From positions 124,001 to 188,000 of the forward strand of contig JACCLO010000012.1 of the NCBI GenBank assembly GCA_029448655.1: a DNA stretch of 64,000 nucleotides, in the 5' to 3' direction. Of this stretch, positions 41,732 to 50,021 are shown piece by piece (position 1 is the stretch's first letter; the number at the start of each line of letters is the position of its first letter). The notes beneath the pieces were generated by a model. It searched no databases and had not been told where the DNA came from. It worked only from the letters and a program-made list of their open reading frames with translations. The DNA is from Wolfiporia cocos (lineage: Eukaryota; Basidiomycota; Agaricomycetes; Polyporales; Phaeolaceae). The position numbers were made by a program, and so were the translations under genes.

Positions 41732-43664
41732 TGGCGACGGTGGTGGCGGGGGCCGAGGGTCCTGCTGAGCTTGAGTCAGCTGTCACTTCTTCCCAGATCG
41801 TTCGGGCACGATACGTCTTGCCATCCGCGGGGGGCGCCGAGTACGGCTTCTTGCCAGAAGCCTGTCCCTTTCCACTACCCGAAGGGGCAGCCGGGGTCTT
41901 TCCAGACGCGGCAGCTGCATCCTTCGCCCTTTGTTGTTCGGCCCGCTGAGCGGCAGGCACGAACGTTCCCGCAGCCTTGTCCGCGGCAAGCTTAGGACAC
42001 TTGTTGAAATAGTGTCCCGTCTGCTTGCAGTAGGTGCAGACGGCGTTGGCGGTGTCGGCGGGGGCTTTGGCGGGCGCCTTTCCCTTGTCCTTCTTTTTCT
42101 CCGACTTCTTTGCAGAAGCGGAGGACGTCTCCTTCTTTTCGGCAGGTGCCGAATCCTTCTTGCCGGCCTTCTCGAAGATTGAGCCCTTAATCTTGTCTGG
42201 ATATGCCGTTTGGTACATTTCCAGGGCGAAGTCGATAAGGGGTTCAATATCTGTCGGGGCCTTGAAGAAGGGGGTCTTGCCGAGGACGTTCAAGGTGTCC
42301 TTAACCTTTTCCGGGAGTGTTTCGGTGAACTCCCACACCAGGGTTTCGTTGGCGGTCTCGGAGAGTCGGCCGAGGGTGCGGAACCGTTCGCAGTAATTGA
42401 AGTAGTTTGATTCTGCCAGTTCCTTACCCTTGGTGCCGTAGTAGCCGCGAATCTCTTTCTTCGCGATCTCCTTGTCCGTCATCTTCCCATATTGCACCAT
42501 GACTGATTTGGTGAAGTCCTCCCAGGTGCCGAGAGGTTCACCGTTTCCTGCCTTCTTGATGAGAGGCGAGAAAAATTTGTATGCGTCCCCTGTGACGCGG
42601 AAGAGGGCCGTGGTGATACGGTCGTGGTCGTCGTAGACCCTGAGCGTACCGAAGTACAGGCCCATCTTCTCCACCCATTCTTGCGCAGTCACCTTTCCAG
42701 ATGACCCGGAGAATTCGGGGGGAGGGGGGATTTTCAGGTTTTGCGGCAGACCTGGAATCTGCGGGGCGACGGCTGCGGCAGCAGCGGCTGCAGCTTGCGC
42801 GGCGGCGGCGGCCTCGGCTGCACGGGCTTGAGCATTACCGGGGGCCGGTGTTGGGTCTTCCGGTGGCGTGCGGACGCCAGGAGGGTTGGGGACGGAGGGA
42901 TTCTTGCGAATTCTCCGAAGTTCCTCGTCAACCTTCTCCATCCGTTCGGCGAACGCATCCTCGAGGTCATCAAGCCGGGACCGGTAGTCCCTCCGGAGCT
43001 GTTTCTCCATTTCGGAGAGCTTGGCGGTGTACTCCTGTCGGAGTTCCTTTCCAAGGTCCACCATTGCGGACAGCACCTCGTTGCGGACCGAATTGACCGC
43101 CTCCTGTAGCTCGTCTTGGGCCTTTTGTTCGATGGCCCTGGATTGCCCAACCAGGGAGTCGATTCTGCCATGGATTCGCTCCAGGCGAGCGTGCACCATC
43201 CGACCGAGGGTGTCAGTGGTGTCGTGGGAGATGGCCGCACTTCGTTGTACGGCAGCGTCGATGATTGGCCCATGTAGGGACCCATCCACCTTGTGGTGTT
43301 CCTCCTCAGGGAGGTACGCCTTGAGGTTGTTCTCGATAGCGACATTAGTCTGTCGTGTCGGCCCCGAAAATTCCATTTCCAGGGTGGTGGCAGGCCCGAT
43401 AGGGCGAGTTCGACGAGCCGGTGGGTATCCGGCAATGGGGGACCCTGGGCGTGTACCCATGGGGTTGGTTGGAGACTCCCTTTGTGGGGGAGCGAATTCC
43501 GGCATTTCTTCTTCCTCTTCCTCTTCCTCTTCCTCGCTGAGGTGCTCTAGTGTCACCAGAGGCTGGGTTCTCGAGGGACCAGCTTCCGGGGTCACCGGGC
43601 CTTCGGAGCGGAGGCGCATCTTGCGGGGAGCGAGGGGAGTGCTGACGGAGGAGGTGGAAGACAT
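41673..43664 (-). CDS. gag: gag of E2
   Basis: The protein is 663 aa. The N-terminus has an acidic Glu run (~48-57) and Pro-rich stretches. Heptad-rich residues ~165-260 probably form a coiled coil, followed by an Ala-rich linker. The capsid-like core is at ~320-490 (AQEWVEKMGLYFG to YPDKIKGS). A Lys-rich linker and a standard knuckle, C-x2-C-x4-H-x4-C (CTYCKQTGHYFNKC), follow at ~538-551. Gag proteins package the RNA into particles; this one has all expected parts. The start at 43664 is the first Met after the ORF0 stop, 147 nt downstream. Confidence 0.93.
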   Translation of the reverse strand: MSSTSSVSTPLAPRKMRLRSEGPVTPEAGPSRTQPLVTLEHLSEEEEEEEEEEMPEFAPPQRESPTNPMGTRPGSPIAGYPPARRTRPIGPATTLEMEFSGPTRQTNVAIENNLKAYLPEEEHHKVDGSLHGPIIDAAVQRSAAISHDTTDTLGRMVHARLERIHGRIDSLVGQSRAIEQKAQDELQEAVNSVRNEVLSAMVDLGKELRQEYTAKLSEMEKQLRRDYRSRLDDLEDAFAERMEKVDEELRRIRKNPSVPNPPGVRTPPEDPTPAPGNAQARAAEAAAAAQAAAAAAAAVAPQIPGLPQNLKIPPPPEFSGSSGKVTAQEWVEKMGLYFGTLRVYDDHDRITTALFRVTGDAYKFFSPLIKKAGNGEPLGTWEDFTKSVMVQYGKMTDKEIAKKEIRGYYGTKGKELAESNYFNYCERFRTLGRLSETANETLVWEFTETLPEKVKDTLNVLGKTPFFKAPTDIEPLIDFALEMYQTAYPDKIKGSIFEKAGKKDSAPAEKKETSSASAKKSEKKKDKGKAPAKAPADTANAVCTYCKQTGHYFNKCPKLAADKAAGTFVPAAQRAEQQRAKDAAAASGKTPAAPSGSGKGQASGKKPYSAPPADGKTYRARTIWEEVTADSSSAGPSAPATTVANVGTISVPLAPTTRLEDVL

Positions 43665-43811
43665 TTTTTTGTGAATCTGTTTGTGACTAATGTTAGTTCC
43701 GGTTACTCATTGTCTTAGATTCTTAAGAAGGGATTTGATTTGAAAGCTGCAACTTTCGTTATAGATCACACTCGCACTCTATTTCAGAGTTAAAAGATGA
43801 TAGTATTTCTA

Positions 43812-44711
43812 CTATACAATCGCGAGTATATCCTCTTCTACCGAAGTAGTCGAGGGCCCTGCCACCTTGTCAGGTGGTGTTACACCGAAGGCAAAAGTAA
43901 TTTGTAGCGCTACGCATTCTGCTACGATACGAGCTAAGTCCGTACGCCAATCCAAAAAGGAAATGTTGCCGAGCTGTTTGCAATACTTTTTCATAATTCT
44001 CCAGTCTCTATTGGTGATCCTCCCCCGTCTCGCTCTATCCTTTACGTTATCCACCAAGTCTTCTAATTCTACTACCATAGTATGGAAACGCATGTCGTTT
44101 TCCATGTGGAAGCCTGGGTAATTAGGGGGGTGGTTGGCGAGAGGAGTGAGACGAGTAAGAGTGCCTTCTAGCATGGGAATAACTTGGTCGCATGCTTGGA
44201 GAGGCTTCTTTTTCCCGAAGACGAGGGAAGGGTCGAGAATCTTGTGGTTGGTCGGAACTGGAGGTCCGGCCGCCGGGCTGGAGAGACGGAGGGCCAGTGA
44301 AGAAGATGCTTGCTTGGCTTCCTTGGCGGCTTGTTTGGCGGCGATTCGCTTATTCAGCTTATCGCGGGCGAGCTTGAGCTTGTTGAGTTCGCGGAGTTCA
44401 ATTAAGTTCTCCATGGCGGTAATGGAAGCGGCTAGCTTCTCTTCCTCTGTCCAGATTCGTTTAGCGAGCGTAACTGGCTTGGGAGGTCGAGGAGCGGGTT
44501 TCCCAGCCTCAGCGATGTGCTTTGGCATGTGGACGGGAATCTCCCAAAGATGGAGCTTCCCGGTGTAGTCTTCCTTTACAGGAAGCGTGTAAGTGACGTC
44601 CTCTGCCCGAGGAATGTCGGCGGTGTCGATGCGGCTGAGAAGGGACCGCTTCGCCGGCTTAACGTAGGGAGCAGTGGAGGAGCCACGGGTGCGACGGGTA
44701 ACGCGGGGCAT
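43812..44711 (-). CDS. ORF0 of E2, accessory protein upstream of gag
   Basis: The ORF encodes 299 aa from MPRVTRR at 44711; an earlier Met at 44735 would add eight residues. It is basic at the N-terminus and has a K/R/A-rich helix at ~90-145. The C-terminal helical block reads VELEDLVDNVKDRAR...DWRIMKKYCKQLG. This aligns in pattern with E1 ORF0 (FDDLSTHLEQR...LRRLEKYLRRVE) and with E3. Overall identity with E1 and E3 is low and the blocks are the main support. It is intact in an intact element, which argues for selection. Function unknown. Confidence 0.75.
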   Translation of the reverse strand: MPRVTRRTRGSSTAPYVKPAKRSLLSRIDTADIPRAEDVTYTLPVKEDYTGKLHLWEIPVHMPKHIAEAGKPAPRPPKPVTLAKRIWTEEEKLAASITAMENLIELRELNKLKLARDKLNKRIAAKQAAKEAKQASSSLALRLSSPAAGPPVPTNHKILDPSLVFGKKKPLQACDQVIPMLEGTLTRLTPLANHPPNYPGFHMENDMRFHTMVVELEDLVDNVKDRARRGRITNRDWRIMKKYCKQLGNISFLDWRTDLARIVAECVALQITFAFGVTPPDKVAGPSTTSVEEDILAIV

Positions 44712-44735
44712 GATTCTAGAAAGTGCAGCTTTCAT

Positions 44736-45740
44736 GAGAAACGAAGTTTCCCAGTGATACGTCCAAGAACAGGAATAGAAGGGATTATGTAAGGTAGGGT
44801 AGTGGACTCCTTTTCAGGAGCAAAGAAGGTGTACTACGGGGCATAATTACTCTTATGTTGCGCGCAAACCCTGTGCCGAGACGGCGCGGATATTCGCATG
44901 ACCCTAACGGTCAGAGGCGCCGACTCCAGGGGTAGAGTTGCTGACTGCCAGGCCGGTTCCTGGGTCAGATGATTGGGAATCGGATACACGACACCGCCCC
45001 GGAGGGACGCTGCCGGAAAGTGGCTGGGATTTTACATCCCTTAGCCTGTCCATGCTTCAACAATGAGGTTGCCGTCTGTAGCCACATGGGTGTCACATCA
45101 GGGCTAAAAAACCATTGTCGATCTAAGATCGCGAGACAGCAGCGCTCCACATCCCGAAGGAGTGGGCCACGCGCTTCTCTTCCAATGGGGCCCCAAATCC
45201 GTTTGACCCATGCTCGCACGCCGAGCTGCCCGTAGGACTTATGCTATTGGCTACCGCGAGTGACCTATGGCAGGGTGATTTTTTACGTCACCCCCCTCAC
45301 TGCTTTTCCCATAACGGGTTCAAAGCAGGTCCCTTACGCCTGGGAGGCGGCTTTGGAAAATTCCCATGCCATCATAATGATGACCCTGTGGATAGCGATG
45401 GGGCGCTGAACAACGCTTGCCATGGCAGGGGGTTGGGCGCACACAGGCAGACCGTCCCCTTTTCTCCCCAGGCGGGTCTTAAACGCGCATAGTCCAAGCT
45501 TGTCAGCGAGGACCATGTCTCCTTGACCCTGGAGTCCGGGTTAGGTAGGCCTCCTGCCTAAAAAGGCGGTGTGGCTTCCCTGGTTGCCAATCCTCTGCCG
45601 AGGATGGCGATGTATCCCCCAGATCTCAACTATCACCCCTAACTCTTTGTCAAGAGTAGGGATGTGCGCAGCAACGAGTAATAGCCCCTGTAGGATAGAA
45701 ACCCAGACCCAAGCGCAAGCGCAAGGGCGGGGGTAGGGGG
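44736..45740 (-). other. 5' leader of E2
   Basis: About 1 kb is noncoding. It contains the hairpin at 45026-45040, arms GGGAT/ATCCC and loop GTAAA on the minus strand. Long stretches closely resemble the E5 leader (63400-64000), for example CCAATAGCATAA and ACGGCAACCTCA. Several upstream ATGs make simple scanning to ORF0 unlikely. Confidence 0.75.
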
Positions 45741-45751
45741 AGATTTGTTCT
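45741..45751 (-). other. Self-complementary primer binding site of E2
   Basis: The minus strand reads AGAACAAATCT two bases after the LTR. It is the exact complement of AGATTTGTTCT at 45886-45876 in the LTR. The sequence differs completely from the E1 pair. Confidence 0.8.
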
Positions 45752-45753
45752 TA

Positions 45754-46450
45754 TGACACAGACTAGACTGTGGGACTCACACTATAACCTAATATGCGAC
45801 TTGAAGGAGTTGCTTGAGGTTGGTGAGGAGGCTAGTGGGCGCAAGCAGAGATGATGTGTAACTGTGCGAATGCAGAGAACAAATCTAAGGCTTATCGTAG
45901 TGATAGCCCTACTTATATACATGTAGTGTTTGGTTACTCGAAGAGGAGCCAAACAGTTAGACGGTCTGTGCGCAGACGTAACTAATACAGCTAAGTCGTA
46001 AACTACAGTAGACCATGTGCGCCGGTAATGGCCGCACCAGTAGGAAACAGTGTTTGGACCGTGGGTCCATGTTGTGGAAGTGGCGTTGCTACGTTAGTAA
46101 GCCATGCACGTGATAACTATATACCGGTGTCGGGATATGAGTAATACTAAGGGTATTGGCATGTGATAACGAGCGGGCCGCTTATCCAATTGTAGTGACA
46201 TAGCCCGATAACGGGATATGAGTACAGCGCGTGACACCGGAGGTTAGTCCGCTGAGTCATTGACGCGTACAAACGTGTTATGTACGTGTTGTTATGACAG
46301 GTGGACGTATACCGCGTTGTGTACGTGTTGTTTGGTTGCGTGTACGTGTAGACGGGCGCTTAACAGCGTAAATGTCTGCAAGGTTGTAGAAATACCAGAT
46401 AAATAGGTAAAAATACGGGAAAAATAGTGGCATGTCCCAAATCTGTGACA
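45754..46450 (-). mobile_element. 5' LTR of E2
   Basis: The 697-bp LTR appears identical to 36460-37156. The right end TCTGTGACA abuts the second AACGC. Confidence 0.95.
45876..45919 (-). promoter_or_regulatory. TATA box and predicted start/self-primer of E2
   Basis: TATATAAG (45919-45912) lies 33 nt before AGATTTGTTCT (45886-45876). An imperfect palindrome (GGGCTATC and GATAAGCC) lies between them. Confidence 0.75.
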
Positions 46451-46460
46451 AACGCCGAAG

Positions 46461-47492
46461 TGTCACAGATTTGGGACATAGCACATTTTTCGCGCAATTA
46501 TAGCACATAATCTGGCCTTATACAAGCCTCTACGAAGTTATCCGGGACTTATCCCATCATGCCGCACCTGCCGAGGTATTATAACGGAACCTTACGGCCG
46601 AATAGGCCTTAACCCACACGTGACCTATAAGCTCCAGCATAGCCGCAAGGCCTAGCTTAGATACGTCACAACCACGTCATAGAGTCTAGAGTCCACAAGT
46701 CGACCAGCCTCTCCCTGTCAGCGAGCGCCACTCGCATAATAATGGCAACATGGCACAACAGCTGACTAAGCTCCCGCCATCACCGGTCTATTACGCTGAG
46801 AAGCCTAACGACCACCACATGCATCACCGGCACTAAGCTCCGTGCTTCTCTCAACAGCACACGCTTCTATCACCGGCACTATGCAACCCCCGGACTTCCC
46901 GTCACCGGCACAGTCCTATCTCCGGGCTTCTAGCCCCGGCAATGTGCAACTTCCGTGCTTCTCACGCCGGCGTTGCCATAACTCCGAGCCAGCCGCAAGG
47001 CCTCGCTCCCACGCCACCACCGGTCCGATCATATCACCGGCTTCTGGCATTCCACTCGGCCTTCTCGGCCTGAGTCATCAAGGGCCTGGCGAATAGCCAT
47101 AGTCCCTCAAGGTACCGGTACAACCGGCCTTCCCTATACCCGGGCTGCGCCCGCGTTCCACATGTCCACCGCAAGGTGACACCACCACTCTCTCATTTAC
47201 CATTGGTCCGGCCATTACCGGCCTCCCACGGTCTCTTTAGAGTAGAGTACACGTCAGCACATGCCGTTAGGGCGCACTGACATTCCTTTAGGGCAGACAC
47301 ACTAGTTAGTAGCACGTGTTCTCACCCTGTACATATTTAAGACCAAGGCCAAGCACCTTGATATCTTAGTTCTATTCTTCTCGGCTACCGCCGTAGAAGC
47401 TATCTCGACCTCTGCTGCTTGCATATCTAACCCCTCACCGTCTATCTGAGAAGACCCTAAGGTGGTGAGTCCCACAAGATAAGCTTGTGTCA
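46461..47492 (+). mobile_element. Long solo LTR in the E3 leader
   Basis: This 1032-bp element reads TGTCACAGATTTGGG to GCTTGTGTCA and has TSD CGAAG (46456-46460 and 47493-47497). Its promoter is CTGTACATATTTAAG. The ending GTGAGTCCCACA...TGTGTCA is shared with the LTR at 58989-59921. Confidence 0.88.
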
Positions 47493-47497
47493 CGAAG

Positions 47498-47634
47498 TGA
47501 ATATCACCTGCTTAGCCCTGCGGTCCGGGCAACTCTAATTGAGTCCGATAGTTTCCCCCAGATCCCACACCGCAAACTTCTGTTGATGAAGCCCCCAGGC
47601 CAAAATGGCAGGGGGGTATGTAAGAACTATCAAA
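47498..47634 (-). other. 5' part of the E3 leader, with PBS
   Basis: The leader is noncoding. The PBS TTGATAGTTCT (47633-47623 on the minus strand) lies two bases from the LTR. It is the exact complement of AGAACTATCAA at 47757-47747 in the E3 5' LTR. Confidence 0.8.
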
Positions 47635-47635
47635 A

Positions 47636-48132
47636 TGACCCAAGACTTACTTTAGTTTGGGGCTTAAACGTTGAGGGTTTAGGCGAGTTGTAGGCGAGGT
47701 AAGTCAAGAGACGAAGTAGTTATCGGCTAGAGCGTCGTGTAACAGATTGATAGTTCTAAGGACTTAGGCCTTAGACGTATCGGCTTATATACATGTAGGG
47801 CACTACTTGTGAACTGCTTGCCCTAATGCTAAGAGGTCTGTGCGCTGGGCGGTAATGTCCAGCGCTTCTGATATGGTGCCATAATGGCATGCTTTGGTAT
47901 AGCATAAGCTAGATAGAATGGGCGGGCTAAAGGCCATAGAGCGTCAATGCGGGGCCGATGACCAACTAGATATGACTATGTAGTCTAGGTCTCTGACGTA
48001 GGATCTACAGGTCATGTGACTGTCTGAGGTTAGGTGTACTAACTGGCTTAGATACGACTTATCAGTAGGATAAGTCAGAATAATAGCTAGAAATTTGGGA
48101 AAAAGTAGGAGAATGCCTAGAAAACTGTGACA
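47636..48132 (-). mobile_element. 5' LTR of E3
   Basis: The 497-bp LTR pairs with 26610-27106 and differs at about ten sites. Confidence 0.95.
47747..47791 (-). promoter_or_regulatory. TATA box and predicted start/self-primer of E3
   Basis: TATATAAG (47791-47784) lies 34 nt before AGAACTATCAA (47757-47747). Palindrome arms TCTAAGG/CCTTAGA end over the first bases of the primer motif. Confidence 0.75.
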
Positions 48133-48337
48133 CGTAGTGTGTCATGGTTCCTCCACCATTGGGGCTTCCGTCGGCGTTTTGTACTCGTATTGGTCATTCC
48201 AATGGTTGGATATTGAGTTCGTGTTTCTGGGCGAACTCGTAGTCGACTACCGATCCCGTGGATCCTGAGTCGATCAATGCTGTCGTTGTGATGGTATGTT
48301 CGTGGGGACTATGAATCATGATGGGGACCGCTATTTG
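48133..48337 (-). pseudogene. E4 protease, N-terminal half
   Basis: The minus strand encodes TALIDSGSTGSV, the retropepsin active-site loop, in the same frame as the dUTPase just upstream. A TGA at 48340-48338 (probably from CGA) separates the two, and another stop lies inside. The C-terminal half continues at 26609. Confidence 0.85.
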
Positions 48338-49115
48338 TCATCCGCGCCTCCCTTGTCCGAACACAACGTGACTTCCTTGGATCTTATCTGTTGATCCGAA
48401 GCCTGCTGTACCACGCGTTGTTTCGTGGATGTGTTTGACTATTTTGACGTGTGGGTTTTTATTTTGTTCTAGGATCAGCTGAGCGATCCTGTCCTTGTAG
48501 TTGACGACTAAATCTGTGTTGGAATGGTTTATTAGCATAACGACCAAACGGCCAGTGTAATCTTGATCAATTACACCAACCAAGACATCAATTCCTTTGT
48601 TCGCGAGCCCTGATCTAGGGGCAATGCGACCGCATACTCCATCGGGCATCCTTATTTTTATGCCAGTATCGATGTTTTATTTCCATGAGCAGGGACGATG
48701 GTTTCTTCAGCCGAATATAAGTCGTATCTGGCTGCTTCGTCACTTTTCTGCTCTGGAGCCGTAGCTCGTGGATCATCTAAATAGATGTCCAATGTTTCTG
48801 TTTTTTTCTTGACACAACGAATCTTCCTTTTCTTAGGTTGATTGTCAGCGTCTTTCATATCAATATCCTCAGAGACGATGATGGGTTCTGTATCCACATT
48901 CATTTTTTCGTCTAAAGAGGAATTAAGCCCCGGTTTAGCCCCCAGGCAAGCCATGGATTCACGGAGCTCCTCTTGGGCTGTACAAAAGGAATATTCGCTA
49001 CATACAGAACTCGCATCGTCGTCTGAATAATCTGAGCCCCCCGCTTGACTCATAATGTCCACCGCGGAGCCATACACTTTTGGGTCATCGTCGTCACTTA
49101 CTTCTTCGACGTTGA
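48338..49115 (-). pseudogene. dUTPase domain of E4, between Gag and protease
   Basis: An acidic linker (SDYSDDDASS...) is followed by dUTPase motifs ARYDLYSA, APRSGLA, GVIDQDYTGR, DRIAQLI and GTAGFGSTD. After removal of the two LTR inserts the Gag frame runs straight into this domain. One frameshift near 48665 lies between motifs 1 and 2. This is the NC-DU-PR order known from betaretroviruses, not the Pol C-terminal location seen in E1, E2 and E3. Confidence 0.85.
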
Positions 49116-49555
49116 TGTCACAGAATCTCAGAAATAGGTACCCCCCCCTGTCTCGAACACAGGGCCTTAGGTGTACGGTATGTCATGTGACGTCTAGTAG
49201 ATACAGTCGAGTAGTATAGCGGTTATGCGCCAGACGGCGCCTACCTAGGTCACGTGGACGGCTTACGTATACAGAGGCTGTGTAGATAGCGCACGGACCC
49301 TTACCTTAGGGCGGGCCTTACTGCCCGCCGCGCGCATCTCTCTTTGTATATAAGGCTTCATGGTCTGAGGCGTACTCCTCAGACCTTTCAATCTCGACTC
49401 TGGGCTTGGCCCCTTACTCTCTAACTCATGCGTGCTACTCTGGTGATCCACCCTCGCCCCTTCATCGGCGTTGTACCTTCTAGGTCGTGGGGTGCCTAGT
49501 TGAGAGAAGGATCGTTAGATGGGTTATGCGTGAGTGACACAATGAGATTTGTGTC
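49116..49555 (+). mobile_element. Solo LTR at the Gag/dUTPase junction of E4
   Basis: This 440-bp element reads TGTCACAGAATC to GATTTGTGTCA and has TSD GTTGA (49111-49115 and 49556-49560). Palindrome arms are GGTCTGAGG/CCTCAGACC, loop CGTACT. Confidence 0.9.
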
Positions 49556-50021
49556 AGTTGAGAATGACACGGAAACCACCGTGCCACCCGCCCCAGCAGG
49601 GAACCCCTATATCCACCACCCTTATCCCTAATAACTCCCCATACTCCTAGTGGCGGAGCACAAGAAGGCACATCTATTGAGACGGCCTGCCATATTGCCT
49701 GAAGTTGCGACCCATGAGTGTATCGTGGCGCCCCCAGACTAGCAGGTAAAAGAGATGAGATGTTGGATGCAATGAATAGGAGCCCCCACACCCAAGTAGG
49801 ACGTAGCAGGCTTTGTCGCAAGGACCCTGACATGTGGAGACAAGCAGCAGAGGGTAATAAAGAGGTGACCAGGGGACATGCCCCCTAGGCCAAAATCTTA
49901 AGTCTGAGGAGTAATCCTCAGATGTTGCCTGTATATATACATGTAGAGACCCCCTAGCTAAGACCTTTTGTCTACCCTAAAGAGACGGTCTGTGTGCAGT
50001 AGGAATCATGTGACTACAGAG

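Larger units (their letters stand above)
36460..46450 (-). mobile_element. E2: intact full-length chromodomain Ty3/gypsy element
   Basis: The element spans 9991 bp and has TSD AACGC (36455-36459 and 46451-46455). Two 697-bp LTRs look identical. All three ORFs are open: ORF0 (44711-43812), gag (43664-41673) and pol (41731-37196). The PBS, PPT and TATA box are present. It is the only element here without visible damage and is the best candidate for recent activity. Confidence 0.95.
26610..48132 (-). mobile_element. E3: older chromodomain element holding E2
   Basis: The TSD is CGTAG (26605-26609 and 48133-48137). The two 497-bp LTRs differ at about ten positions, mostly transitions. The gene order on the minus strand is ORF0, gag, pol with chromodomain and dUTPase. 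Interruptions are 30604-31008, 33569-34210, 35949-36407, the E2 block and 46461-47492. Pol has several stops and a frameshift, so E3 is dead. Confidence 0.93.

Noticed and set aside
42758..42840. An Ala-repeat region in E2 gag as a separate tandem repeat locus
   Set aside because: It is a coding Ala-rich linker in an intact Gag frame.
45754..46450. Treating the two identical 697-bp E2 repeats as an assembly duplication
   Set aside because: They flank a complete element with PBS, PPT and a matching TSD in the correct positions.
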